A DNA stretch of 64,000 nucleotides from the NCBI RefSeq assembly GCF_015752045.1, contig NZ_JADOUS010000003.1, positions 1 to 64,000 of the forward strand, given 5' to 3'. Shown in pieces: positions 16,269 through 24,943 of this stretch. The notes beneath the pieces are model-generated. The model was not told where the DNA came from. It saw only the letters and a list, made by a program, of their open reading frames with translations, and did not search any database. The DNA is from Arthrobacter_D sp015752045. GTDB taxonomy: Bacteria; Actinomycetota; Actinomycetes; Actinomycetales; Micrococcaceae. The position numbers and the translations under genes were made by a program. Positions within the stretch are counted from its first letter, which is position 1, and every line of letters begins with the position of its first letter.

Positions 16269-18413
16269 ATGGTGTACGTGCCGACCACTGTGAAGCAAAC
16301 CCGGGAGACTGTCGCCGACTCTTCCCCTGAGCGTGCCGTCGGGACCGGGTGGCTCGTCCTGGCCGGCGCCGTCGTGCTCGTCGCCCTCGTCGTCGCCCTG
16401 CTCTACACGGGCGCAGCCGCCGCACGGCAGCTCGGAGACCCCGGCGCCCTGACACGGTGGGGCCTGCCCGTCGCCAAGGTGCTCAACAACACGGCGGCCG
16501 CGGCGACCATAGGCGCCCTCGTGTTCGCCGTCTTCATGCTCCCGCGCCGGATGGGCCACCGGGGCCGGAAGCCGGCGGGGACCGCCGCCGAGCACCCCGC
16601 CTTCTCCCGCGTGATGCTCCTCGCGTCCGTCTCCGCCGTCGCGTGGACGCTCGGTGCGCTCGGCGTCATGATCTTCACCTATTCGGACGCGGCAGGGCTG
16701 CCCCTCAGCACGGACCCCGCGTACACCCAGGGGCTCGCCGCGTTCCTCACCGATTTCTCCACCGGGCGCGCGTGGCTCGTGACGTCCATCGTCGCGGCCG
16801 TCCTGGCAACCATCCTGTTCGGCGTGAGGTCGCAGACCGGCCTGGCACTGACCCTGGTGCTCGCGCTCCTGAACCTGCTGCCCATGGCCCTGATCGGCCA
16901 CTCCGCCAGCGGTGACGACCACAACGCCGCGGTGAACTCGATCGCGCTGCACCTGGTCGGCGTCTGCCTGTGGGTCGGCGGGATCATCGCCCTCGCCGTG
17001 GTGAGCGGCAGGCTCGGCGAGCAGACCCTCTCGGTCCTCAAGCGCTTCTCCGCACTGGCCGGCTTCGCGTTCATCCTCGTGGTCGCCTCCGGCGTGGTGA
17101 ACGCCAGCCTCCGCATCTCCGACCTCGGACAGCTCAGCTCCTCGTGGGGACTGCTCGTCACGTTCAAGACCATCGCCACCATCCTGCTCGGCGGGATCGG
17201 CTGGATGCACCGGCAGTGGATCATCCCGCAGCTCGAGGCCCCTGCCGGGACCGCCGCGTCGAGGATGTCCGCGCGCCGCGTCCTGTGGCAGCTCGTCGTC
17301 GTCGAGCTCGTCATCATGAGCGCCGTGCTGGGCGTGGCCGGGGCCCTCGGGCGCACGGCCCCGCCCCGCTCCGAGGAACTGCCCACCGAGGCGGGTCCGG
17401 CGCGGATCCTGACCGGCTACGACCTGCCGCCCGAGCCCACTGCGGCCCGCTGGCTCACCGAGTGGCGGCCCGACTGGCTGTGGATCGCGGTCGCGCTGAC
17501 CTTCGCCGTCGCATACATCCTGGGCATGGTGAAGCTGCACCGCCGCGGTGACTCCTGGTCGCCGCTGAAGCTCATGAGCTGGCTGGTGGGCCTCGCGTTC
17601 CTCACCTACTTCACCTCCGGCGCTCCGGCGGTCTACGGCATGGTGCTCTTCAGCGCGCACATGGTGGACCACATGGCGTTGACCATGGTGGTGCCGCTCT
17701 TCCTCGTCCTCGGCGCACCGGTCACCCTCGCACTCAAGGCCCTCAGCGCCCGGCGGGACGGCACGCGGGGCATCCGTGAGTGGATCCTCGTGATCGTGCA
17801 CTCCTGGCCGTCGCGGATCATCACGCATCCGCTCTTCGCGGCCGGCAACTTCGTGGCGTCCATCGTCGTCTTCTACTACTCGCCGCTGTTCGGGTTCGCC
17901 CTGCGCGAGCACGTGGGCCACGAGCTGATGATCACCCACTTCCTCATCACCGGCTACATCTTCGTGCTGTCCATGATCGGCTCCGACCCCGTCCCGTTCC
18001 GCGCCCCGTACCCCATGCGGCTGCTGCTCCTGTTCGCGACCATGGCCTTCCACGCCTTCTTCGGCGTGACCCTCATGGGCTCGACGTCCCTGCTCGAAGC
18101 CTCCTGGTTCGGCAACATGGGCCGTGAGTGGGGCGACTCCGCCCTCGCCGACCAGCAGGTGGGCGGCGCCGTGACGTGGGGTGTGGGCGAGATCCCGACG
18201 CTGCTGCTCGCGATCGGCGTCGCGATCGTGTGGTCGCGATCGGACGCGCGGGAGACGAAGCGCAAGGATCGCGCGGCGGACAGGAATAACGACGCCGATC
18301 TCGCGGCTTACAACAGCATGTTCGCCGACCTCGCCGCGCGCGACGCCGGCCCCGCCCGTCCGGGCCGGCAGCCCACGGCGCGGGTGACCACCACCGCAGG
18401 AGACGATGAATGA
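16269..18413 (+). CDS. Bifunctional copper resistance CopD / cytochrome c oxidase assembly CtaG protein
   Basis: 714 residues with about 15-16 membrane segments in two blocks. The first half is CopD-like: hydrophobic helices with conserved His in IGHSASGDDHNAAVNSIALH and LHLVGVCLWVGGII. The second half is CtaG_caa3: FSAHMVDHMALTMVVPLFLV, GHELMITHFLITGYIF and AFHAFFGVTLMG carry the His/Met residues thought to handle copper. The fusion is common in actinobacteria and is thought to move copper across the membrane for heme-copper oxidase assembly or resistance. GGGGTAGAG precedes the ATG. It overlaps the next gene by ATGA. Confidence 0.9.
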   Translation: MVYVPTTVKQTRETVADSSPERAVGTGWLVLAGAVVLVALVVALLYTGAAAARQLGDPGALTRWGLPVAKVLNNTAAAATIGALVFAVFMLPRRMGHRGRKPAGTAAEHPAFSRVMLLASVSAVAWTLGALGVMIFTYSDAAGLPLSTDPAYTQGLAAFLTDFSTGRAWLVTSIVAAVLATILFGVRSQTGLALTLVLALLNLLPMALIGHSASGDDHNAAVNSIALHLVGVCLWVGGIIALAVVSGRLGEQTLSVLKRFSALAGFAFILVVASGVVNASLRISDLGQLSSSWGLLVTFKTIATILLGGIGWMHRQWIIPQLEAPAGTAASRMSARRVLWQLVVVELVIMSAVLGVAGALGRTAPPRSEELPTEAGPARILTGYDLPPEPTAARWLTEWRPDWLWIAVALTFAVAYILGMVKLHRRGDSWSPLKLMSWLVGLAFLTYFTSGAPAVYGMVLFSAHMVDHMALTMVVPLFLVLGAPVTLALKALSARRDGTRGIREWILVIVHSWPSRIITHPLFAAGNFVASIVVFYYSPLFGFALREHVGHELMITHFLITGYIFVLSMIGSDPVPFRAPYPMRLLLLFATMAFHAFFGVTLMGSTSLLEASWFGNMGREWGDSALADQQVGGAVTWGVGEIPTLLLAIGVAIVWSRSDARETKRKDRAADRNNDADLAAYNSMFADLAARDAGPARPGRQPTARVTTTAGDDE

Positions 18414-20398
18414 CCGAGACCACAGTGCGCGCCCGCGCCGACTACCGCGTGCGCGGCTCCGCCCTGACCGGCCGTAACTGGCTCAACACCGGCGGCAGGC
18501 AGCTGCAGCTCGAGGACCTCCGCGGAAAAATCGTTATCCTCGATTTCTGGACCTTCTGCTGCATCAACTGCCTGCATGTCCTGGACGAGCTCCGCCCGCT
18601 CGAGGAGCAGCACTCGGACGTCCTGGTGACGGTCGGCGTGCACTCACCGAAGTTCGAGCACGAGGCCGACCCCGACGCACTGGCCGCCGCCGTCGAACGC
18701 TACGACATCCACCACCCCGTCCTCGACGACCCGGAGCTGACCACCTGGCAGGCCTACACGGCCCGCGCGTGGCCCACGCTCGTCGTGATCGACCCGGAGG
18801 GCTACATCGTGGCGCACCTCTCCGGCGAGGGCCACGCTGCCGGCCTCACGTCCCTCGTCGAGGAGCTCGTCGCCGAGCACGAGGCCAAGGGCACCCTGCA
18901 CCGCGGCGACGGCCCGTACGTCCCTGCCGAGAGCACTGCTGGAGACCTGAAGTTCCCCGGGAAGCTCCTCGCGCTGCCCGCCACCGGCACCTTCCTCGCC
19001 GGCGACACCGGCCACCACCGGCTCGTCGAGCTGGAGGCGGACCTCGTCACGGTACGCCGCACCATCGGTTCCGGCGCGAAGGGCTTCCGCGACGGCGGTG
19101 CCGACGAGGCGGAGTTCAACGAGCCGCAGGGGCTCGCCCTGCTGCCGGCAGAGCTGGCCGCGGAGGTCGGGTACGACGTCGTCGTCGCCGACTCCGTGAA
19201 CCACCGCCTGCGCGGTGTGGACCTCGCCACGGGCGAGGTGCGCACGCTCGCCGGCAACGGCACCCAGCGGCTGCTCGACGCCGCCAACCACAGCAGGGCC
19301 GGGCTGCAGGAGAACGCCTTCGAGGTGGCGGCGGAGAGCGAGTCGCCGCGCCTCACCGAGACGGAGCTCGGCACCGATGCGCTGAACGTCTCGCTGTCCT
19401 CGCCGTGGGACGTGCTCCACTCGACGGTCCTGGACCGCGTGGTCATCGCGATGGCCGGTACGCACCAGATCTTCACCTACGACCCCCGCACCCACGCGGT
19501 CGACATCCTTGCCGGTACGGGCCTCGAGGGACTGCTCGACGGCGACGCGACGGCCGCGTGGTTCGCCCAGTCCTCGGGCCTCGCTGAGGACGCCAACGGG
19601 AGCATCTGGATCGCCGATTCGGAGACCTCCTCCGTGCGGATCCTGTCCTTCCTCGAGGTCAACGGCAGCCGCCGCGTGCAGGTGCAGACCGCCGTCGGGA
19701 CCGGCCTCTTCGACTTCGGCTTCCGTGACGGCGACGCCGAGCAGGCGCGGCTGCAGCATCCCCTCGGGGTCACCGCGCTCCCGGATGGCTCCATCGCGAT
19801 CGCCGACACCTACAATGGCGCCGTCCGCCGGTACGACCCCGCGACCCGCCAGGTGTCCACGCTGATCCGCGGCCTGTCCGAGCCCTCCGACGTCCTCGTG
19901 GACCTGACGCCCGTCGCCGACGGCGGGGATCCGCTGCTGATCGTCGTCGAGACCAACCGGCACCAGCTGGTCCGTGTCCCGCTGCCCAAGGAAGCCCTCG
20001 CCGTCGACGAGGGGGCCTCTCGCACCCAGCGACCCACCACGCCGATGTCCGCGGGCCCCGTGGGCCTCACGGTGCGCTTCACCGCGCCGAAGGGCCAGAA
20101 GCTCGACGACCGCTGGGGCGATCCCACCCAGCTGAAGATCAGCGCCTCGCCGGAATCGCTCCTCGTCTCGGGCGGCGGCACGTCCACGGGACTGACCCGT
20201 GAGCTCGTCCTCTCCCCGGAGGTCGGTGGCGGCGTCCTGCACATCACCGCCCGTGCGGCGTCCTGCGACGGCGAGCCGGGCGGCGAGATCCCGGACCACG
20301 CCGCGTGCCACCTGTACCAGCAGGACTGGGGGATCCCGGTCACGCTCTCGGACGACGGCGACACGAGCCTGACCCTCGACCTGCGCGGTCTCGACTGA
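18410..20398 (+). CDS. NHL-repeat protein with N-terminal thioredoxin-like domain
   Basis: 662 residues. A thioredoxin fold (about residues 20-165) carries DFWTFCCINCLHVLDEL, with a CxxC within CCINC, as in eukaryotic NHLRC2. A beta-propeller follows, built of NHL repeats (NEPQGLALLPAE, DSVNHRLRGVDLATG, LQHPLGVTALPDGSIAIADT), then a C-terminal domain rich in beta structure. No signal peptide is seen, so it is probably cytoplasmic. Coupling to the copper/oxidase-assembly gene suggests a redox or scaffold role in that process (inference). The 3' end has been tandemly duplicated. Confidence 0.85.
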   Translation: MTETTVRARADYRVRGSALTGRNWLNTGGRQLQLEDLRGKIVILDFWTFCCINCLHVLDELRPLEEQHSDVLVTVGVHSPKFEHEADPDALAAAVERYDIHHPVLDDPELTTWQAYTARAWPTLVVIDPEGYIVAHLSGEGHAAGLTSLVEELVAEHEAKGTLHRGDGPYVPAESTAGDLKFPGKLLALPATGTFLAGDTGHHRLVELEADLVTVRRTIGSGAKGFRDGGADEAEFNEPQGLALLPAELAAEVGYDVVVADSVNHRLRGVDLATGEVRTLAGNGTQRLLDAANHSRAGLQENAFEVAAESESPRLTETELGTDALNVSLSSPWDVLHSTVLDRVVIAMAGTHQIFTYDPRTHAVDILAGTGLEGLLDGDATAAWFAQSSGLAEDANGSIWIADSETSSVRILSFLEVNGSRRVQVQTAVGTGLFDFGFRDGDAEQARLQHPLGVTALPDGSIAIADTYNGAVRRYDPATRQVSTLIRGLSEPSDVLVDLTPVADGGDPLLIVVETNRHQLVRVPLPKEALAVDEGASRTQRPTTPMSAGPVGLTVRFTAPKGQKLDDRWGDPTQLKISASPESLLVSGGGTSTGLTRELVLSPEVGGGVLHITARAASCDGEPGGEIPDHAACHLYQQDWGIPVTLSDDGDTSLTLDLRGLD

Positions 20399-20464
20399 CC
20401 TCCCAGTTCGGACGACGGCGACACGGGCCTGACCCTCGACCTGTCCGGTCTCGACCGACCTCCC
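20348..20464 (+). repeat. Tandem duplication of the NHL-protein 3' end
   Basis: Positions 20348-20404 and 20408-20464 are nearly identical, with a period of 60 bp. The first copy encodes the last residues (DDGDTSLTLDLRGLD) and the stop. The second is untranslated; in the same frame it would read DDGDTGLTLDLSGLD, with the stop TGA changed to CGA. Only a handful of substitutions separate them. Confidence 0.9.
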
Positions 20465-20477
20465 TGTAGGTGAGCCG

Positions 20478-20505
20478 CCGCGCCGGATGCCCCGGCCCGG
20501 CGCGG
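20478..20505 (+). terminator. Probable terminator after the CopD-CtaG/NHL operon
   Basis: CCGCGCCGG (20478-20486) pairs with CCGGCGCGG (20497-20505) around a 10-base loop. The surrounding 100 bp are also rich in GC palindromes, so exact termination is uncertain. The rest of the gap to 20652 holds nothing recognisable. Confidence 0.5.
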
Positions 20506-20652
20506 CGAGCCCTGCGCGGATCCGGCGCCGGTCCGGGCGTCGGCGCCCGGGCCCGGTTCCCGGACCCCCGCCGCGCCCGGTTCGACGCCCGGGCCCCGGG
20601 CCCACACACTGTGCCGGCACCGCGCCGGCAGCACCACGACGAGGAGCGCACG

Positions 20653-21744
20653 ATGACGATCGACCACGGACCAGCAGTCACCAGCCCACGGGCGGCCCTC
20701 GTGGTGGGGGCGACCGGCATCGCCGGATCGGCGCTCGTGGAGGCGCTCACCGCCGACGGGTGGCCCGTGCTGGCCCTGTCCCGCCGGCCCGGCGCCGCGC
20801 GTGACGGCGTGCGCTGGCTGTCCGCGGATCTGACCTCGGCGGAGTCGCTGGCCGCAGTCCTCGCCGGGGAGCAGCCCACGCACGTCTTCTTCACGGCGTG
20901 GTCCCGCAGGGACACCGAGGAGGAGAACATCGAGGTCAACGCGGCCATGCTGCGCGACCTGCTCGCCGCCCTCCGCGGCAAGGACGTTGCCCATGTGGCC
21001 CTCATGACCGGGCTCAAGCACTACCTCGGCCCGTTCGAGGCCTATGCGGCGGGGGAGATGGCGGACACGCCGTTCCACGAGGAGGAGCCGCGCCTGCCGG
21101 TCAGGAACTTCTACTACGCGCAGGAGGACGAACTGTTCGCCGCGGCGGCGGATCAGGGCTTCACATGGTCGGTGCACCGCGCCCACACCGTGATCGGCCA
21201 CGCCGTCGGCAATGCGATGAACATGGGCCTCACGCTCGCCACGCAGGCGGCACTGTGCAGGGCCGCGGGCGAGCCCTTCGTGTTCCCCGGGTCGGAGACG
21301 CAGTGGAACGGGCTGACCGACATGACCGACGCCGGCCTGCTCGCCGAGCACATGCTGTGGGCGTCGACGACTCCGGAGGGCGCCGACGAGGCGTTCAACA
21401 TCGTGAACGGCGACGTGTTCCGGTGGCGCTGGATGTGGCCGCAGCTCGCCGCCTGGTTCGGGGTCGACTGGGAGGGCTATGACGGTGCGCCGCGGCCGCT
21501 CGAGCAGGCGATGGCCGGTCGGCAGGAGCAGTGGGCCGACCTCGCGGAGCAGCACGGCCTCGCGGAACCCCGGCTGGACCGCATGGCCTCGTGGTGGCAC
21601 ACGGACAGCGACCTCGGGCGGGGGATCGAGGTGGTCACCGACATGGGCAAGAGCCGGATCGCGGGCTTCACCGGGTACCGGCGGACCCTCGACGCGTTCA
21701 CGGCCCTGTTCGAGCGCTACCGAACCGAGAAGCTCATCCCCTGA
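20653..21744 (+). CDS. SDR-family oxidoreductase, PRISE type
   Basis: 363 residues with Rossmann motif GATGIAGSALVEAL near the N-terminus and the atypical active-site segment NFYYAQEDELF, matching the NFYY motif of PRISE enzymes (progesterone 5-beta-reductase/iridoid synthase-like ene-reductases), where Tyr replaces the usual YxxxK. FFTAWSRRDTEEENIEVN and the C-terminal Trp-rich domain (FRWRWMWPQLAAWFGVDW) also fit. It probably reduces an activated enone with NADPH; the physiological substrate is unknown. GAGGAG precedes ATG 20653. The longer upstream reading runs through the GC-rich spacer and is rejected. Confidence 0.82.
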   Translation: MTIDHGPAVTSPRAALVVGATGIAGSALVEALTADGWPVLALSRRPGAARDGVRWLSADLTSAESLAAVLAGEQPTHVFFTAWSRRDTEEENIEVNAAMLRDLLAALRGKDVAHVALMTGLKHYLGPFEAYAAGEMADTPFHEEEPRLPVRNFYYAQEDELFAAAADQGFTWSVHRAHTVIGHAVGNAMNMGLTLATQAALCRAAGEPFVFPGSETQWNGLTDMTDAGLLAEHMLWASTTPEGADEAFNIVNGDVFRWRWMWPQLAAWFGVDWEGYDGAPRPLEQAMAGRQEQWADLAEQHGLAEPRLDRMASWWHTDSDLGRGIEVVTDMGKSRIAGFTGYRRTLDAFTALFERYRTEKLIP

Positions 21745-21772
21745 CGCGCCGCGGGCTGCCGCGCAGGACCGG

Positions 21773-22759
21773 CTAGTAGCGGACCACGGGCGTGACGGCG
21801 ACCTCGTCCTCGGTCACCGTGAGGTCGGCCTCGAACTCGAACGGGACCGTCTCCGAGACGTCGCGGACGGCCCCGGAGAAGAAGTCGCGGAGCTGAGTGT
21901 CGATCCGCGCGGACCCGCGCAGCGGACCCAGGAGCCACCCGCCGTCGTCCGGGGTGACACTGACGGCCGGGTACTCCTCGATGGACCAGGTGATGTCCCC
22001 GGCCAGGCGCTCGTTCGTCACGTAGTTGAAGGGGCAATTGGTGGGCTGGAAGACGGTCTGCTCCGCGCACCCGTCGAGGAACGACCGCAGTTCGTCGTCG
22101 ACCGCCTGTGTGAGTTCGGGGGTCGCCTCCGTGGCCAGCGCCAGGGGCGGCGGGGGAGTCTCCCTGCTCGTCACGACGGCGCGCTGTTCGGGGGCGGCGA
22201 AGAACTGCCCGTCGTACTGCGCGGTGATGGCTGCCGGGTAGAAGGAGGCCAGCCCGGCGGTGCCGTCGGGGAGGCCGACGTCGACGCCGTTCACCGCGGC
22301 CTCCACGCTGTTCCGGGCCGTGACCTGCACGATGGGCAGCACGGACTGCTCGAAACGCCACACGTTGAAGAAGCCCCATTCGGTGCCGATCCGCCGGAGC
22401 GGGAAGACCGTCGTCGTCTCGGTGCCGTCGAGGGTGTAGGTCACGGGTACGTCGACCCGGTCGGCGCCCGACTCCCGCGCCTCGCCCACCTCGAGGTCCT
22501 CCACGTCCGCGCTCGACCGGCGGAGGGCGTCGCCGTCCAGCAGGGCGGGATTGGACCCCTCCGGGACCGACGCGTTGAGCAGGCCCAGCGCCTCCCCGCC
22601 GTCGCCGTCGCGCAGCGCCTGGAGGTACAGGTCCACCTGGTGTTCGGGGCTGTAGAGCCGTGCGTTCATGAAGGAGACGGTGGCGACGAAGGCCGCACCG
22701 ACGAGCATGAGCCCGAGCAGCCACGTTGCGAGGACCTTCATGACCGGGGTGGTGTGCAC
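21773..22759 (-). CDS. Membrane-anchored hypothetical protein
   Basis: I do not recognise a named family. It has 328 residues: an N-terminal helix (LATWLLGLMLVGAAFVATV, about residues 10-30), then an extracytoplasmic domain starting with an NTF2-like/DUF4878-style segment (SPEHQVDLYLQALRDGDGGE) that suggests a small cone-shaped fold. A later domain contains two Cys (DGCAEQ and PTNCPF) that could form a disulfide. No lipobox is present. The GTG 22759 start is supported by TAACGT six bases upstream. It is the last of three co-oriented genes after the HerA ATPase. Confidence 0.7.
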   Translation of the reverse strand: MHTTPVMKVLATWLLGLMLVGAAFVATVSFMNARLYSPEHQVDLYLQALRDGDGGEALGLLNASVPEGSNPALLDGDALRRSSADVEDLEVGEARESGADRVDVPVTYTLDGTETTTVFPLRRIGTEWGFFNVWRFEQSVLPIVQVTARNSVEAAVNGVDVGLPDGTAGLASFYPAAITAQYDGQFFAAPEQRAVVTSRETPPPPLALATEATPELTQAVDDELRSFLDGCAEQTVFQPTNCPFNYVTNERLAGDITWSIEEYPAVSVTPDDGGWLLGPLRGSARIDTQLRDFFSGAVRDVSETVPFEFEADLTVTEDEVAVTPVVRY

Positions 22760-22765
22760 AGTCCC

Positions 22766-22771
22766 ACGTTA
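22766..22771 (-). promoter_or_regulatory. -10 box of a leaderless promoter
   Basis: On the minus strand TAACGT is followed by GGGACT and GTG 22759. The position lies between two same-strand genes, so this gene has its own promoter even though the upstream stop is only 26 bp away. Confidence 0.55.
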
Positions 22772-22785
22772 CCGGCTGGGCCGGG

Positions 22786-23169
22786 TCAGCCGGGCAGGAA
22801 GCCCAGACCTGCCCCGACGACGGCGCACACGAGCCCGAGGAGCGCGATCCGGCGCGAGCCGCGATAGGGCTCCTCGAGCGACCAGTGCGTGGGGTGGCGG
22901 GCCTGGTAGAAGATCGTGACGTCCTCGCCCGGCGGCAGCGGTGGAGGGGCTGGTGTCCGGTGGCGCCGTCGTCGTGAGCCGCTGGACCACAGGGCTTCGA
23001 CGATGCGGAACCGGTGGTCGTGCCAGCGCAGGTAGGGGTGCCCCTCGTGGCTGAACGTGATGGCCTGCGTCCTGGTCCAGGAGCCGTACACGAGCCGGAC
23101 GACGAGGGCGGCGACGAGCAGCACCAGCCCCAGCACCGTGAGGGTGGAACTGACGATCTCGATCAGCAT
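22786..23169 (-). CDS. DUF3592-like small membrane protein
   Basis: 127 residues with an N-terminal membrane helix (IVSSTLTVLGLVLLVAALVV) and a C-terminal one (IALLGLVCAVVGAGLGFLPG). They enclose about 75 residues with HEGHPYLRWHDHRFRIVEAL, a Pro/Arg-rich stretch and PPGEDVTIFYQARHPTH. The two-helix arrangement with a beta-rich loop resembles DUF3592 proteins, of unknown function. It starts 33 bp after the HerA gene and may be cotranscribed. No SD is visible. Confidence 0.65.
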   Translation of the reverse strand: MLIEIVSSTLTVLGLVLLVAALVVRLVYGSWTRTQAITFSHEGHPYLRWHDHRFRIVEALWSSGSRRRRHRTPAPPPLPPGEDVTIFYQARHPTHWSLEEPYRGSRRIALLGLVCAVVGAGLGFLPG

Positions 23170-23202
23170 GATCGGGGTCTGTCCGGACGGCGGCGCATCG
23201 CG

Positions 23203-24855
23203 TCAGGACCACCGCCGCGTGCGGTGCTTGGTCCCGAAGAGCCCGCGCGCCAGTTCCTTGCCGATGACACCGGCGGCCTTCAGCGCCAGGTCGGTCATGT
23301 CGTTCCCGACGGGGCTGCGGCGACCGGTCGGCCCGCCGGCACCCTGGGCGTCGCCCTGAGCGGGCCCCCCGCGTGCCTCCCTCGGTCGGGACGGGACACC
23401 GAGGATGTCCTCCTCGATGCGGAGTGCCTCCGCGTCGCGCGCCTCACGCGAGGCGCCCGGGGCCGGACGCTCGGGCGGCGGTGCTGCTGCAGCCCGGGAT
23501 GCGGGGCGCACGGCCAGCTTCTCGAACGCGGAGTGGCTGTCGATCGACTCTCGGTACCGGGCCAGGAGCGGGGAGGCAGCGACGACGGCGGGGACGGTGC
23601 CCTCGGGCGCCGGTCCCATGACCGATTCGGGGGAGCGCAGGCGCGTCCAGGCGACCGGGGTCGGGGAGCCCCGCTCGTTCATGACCGTGACGACGGCCTC
23701 CCCGATGCCGGCCGAGGTCAGCACCTCCTCGAGGTCGTAGGGGCTCACGGGGAACGTGGAGACGGTGGCGCGAAGGGCTTTGGCGTCGTCGGGCGTGAAC
23801 GCGCGCTGTGCGTGCTGGATCCGGTTGGCCAACTGGCCGAGGACGTCCCCCGGGATGTCCTTCGGCGTCTGGGTGACGAAGAAGATGCCGACGCCCTTCG
23901 ATCGGATGAGCCGCACCGTGGCCTGGATGGCTTCCCGGAAGGCCTTCGAGGATCCGGCGAACAGCAGGTGCGCCTCGTCGAGGAAGAACACGAGGCGGGG
24001 CTTGTCGACGTCGCCCACCTCGGGGAGCTCGGCGAACAGGTCCGCGAGCAGCCACATGAGGAAGGTGGAGAAGAGGCGCGGCTTCTGCTGGACGGTGACG
24101 AGCTCCAGTGCCGTGATGACGCCCCGGCCGTCCGGAGCGGTCCTGAGCAGATCGGCGGTGTCGAACTCGGGCTCTCCGAAGAACGCCCCCATGCCCTGGG
24201 CCTCGAGGGTCACCAGCTCCCGGAGGATCACGCCGGCCGTCGCCTTCGACAGTCCGCCGAGCGATTCCAGGTCGTCCCTGCCGTCCTCCGACGTGAGGAA
24301 GCGGATGACGGCGCGCAGGTCCGCCAGGTCGTACAGCTCCAGCCCGTTCCTGTCGGCGTAGTGGAACACCAGCTGGAGGCTTGATTCCTGCGTCTCGTTG
24401 AGGTCCATGACACGGCTGAGGAGCAGGGGTCCGAAGGCGGAGATGGTGGCCCGGACGGGGACGCCGTCGCCGTCGCCGCCGAGGGAGAGGAACTCGACGG
24501 GGAAGGCCCTCGGTGTCCAGTCCTGGCCGACGCTCGTCGTGCGCTTCGCCAGCCGGTCGGACGCCGTCCCCGGGGCGGAGAGGCCGGTGAGGTCCCCCTT
24601 GATGTCGGACAGGAAGACGGGGACGCCCTGCGCGGAGAGCTGCTCGGCGAACACCTGCAGCGTGACCGTCTTGCCGGTCCCGGTGGCACCGGCGATGAGG
24701 CCGTGCCGGTTCATCATCGCGAGGGGGAGACGGACCTGCGCATCGGCGTGGAGGGTGCCGTCGACGAGGGCAGCCCCGAGGTGCAGCGTCGGCCCTTCGA
24801 AGAGGTAGCCGGCGCTGATGTCGGCGACCTGGGCGGCACCGTCGTGTTCGACCAT
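23203..24855 (-). CDS. HerA-type ATPase (DUF853 helicase-like)
   Basis: 550 residues. Walker A GATGTGKT is at residues 56-63 and Walker B (RLVFFLDEAHLLF) in the middle. Sensor-like FVTQTPKDIPGDVLGQLANR and the arginine-rich region follow, then a C-terminal low-complexity Ala/Pro/Arg segment of about 90 residues. The family forms hexameric FtsK/HerA-like DNA translocases. Archaeal and phage-defence HerA work with a nuclease such as NurA, but none is adjacent here. Expression appears leaderless (TAGTCT six bases before ATG 24855). Confidence 0.85.
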   Translation of the reverse strand: MVEHDGAAQVADISAGYLFEGPTLHLGAALVDGTLHADAQVRLPLAMMNRHGLIAGATGTGKTVTLQVFAEQLSAQGVPVFLSDIKGDLTGLSAPGTASDRLAKRTTSVGQDWTPRAFPVEFLSLGGDGDGVPVRATISAFGPLLLSRVMDLNETQESSLQLVFHYADRNGLELYDLADLRAVIRFLTSEDGRDDLESLGGLSKATAGVILRELVTLEAQGMGAFFGEPEFDTADLLRTAPDGRGVITALELVTVQQKPRLFSTFLMWLLADLFAELPEVGDVDKPRLVFFLDEAHLLFAGSSKAFREAIQATVRLIRSKGVGIFFVTQTPKDIPGDVLGQLANRIQHAQRAFTPDDAKALRATVSTFPVSPYDLEEVLTSAGIGEAVVTVMNERGSPTPVAWTRLRSPESVMGPAPEGTVPAVVAASPLLARYRESIDSHSAFEKLAVRPASRAAAAPPPERPAPGASREARDAEALRIEEDILGVPSRPREARGGPAQGDAQGAGGPTGRRSPVGNDMTDLALKAAGVIGKELARGLFGTKHRTRRWS

Positions 24856-24861
24856 AGGGCC

Positions 24862-24867
24862 AGACTA
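24862..24867 (-). promoter_or_regulatory. -10 box of a leaderless promoter
   Basis: On the minus strand TAGTCT is followed by GGCCCT and ATG 24855, giving transcription from about the start codon of the HerA-type gene. Confidence 0.6.
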
Positions 24868-24872
24868 CACAG

Positions 24873-24904
24873 CAGGACCGGCACCCTCGTGGGCGCCGGT
24901 CCTG
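24873..24904 (-). terminator. Intrinsic terminator of the sugar-importer operon
   Basis: CAGGACCGGC (24873-24882) pairs with GCCGGTCCTG (24895-24904). It lies 40 bp after the stop of the ATPase gene on the minus strand and just upstream of the HerA promoter, separating the two units. Confidence 0.75.
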
Positions 24905-24943
24905 TCCGTCCGTGCGCCCCTGCGGGCGCCGGTGCAGGTCCTG

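Noticed and set aside
16209..18053. Antisense 614-codon frame opposite the CopD-CtaG gene
   Set aside because: His/Gly/Gln/Arg-rich with no motifs; the sense strand encodes a conserved membrane protein.
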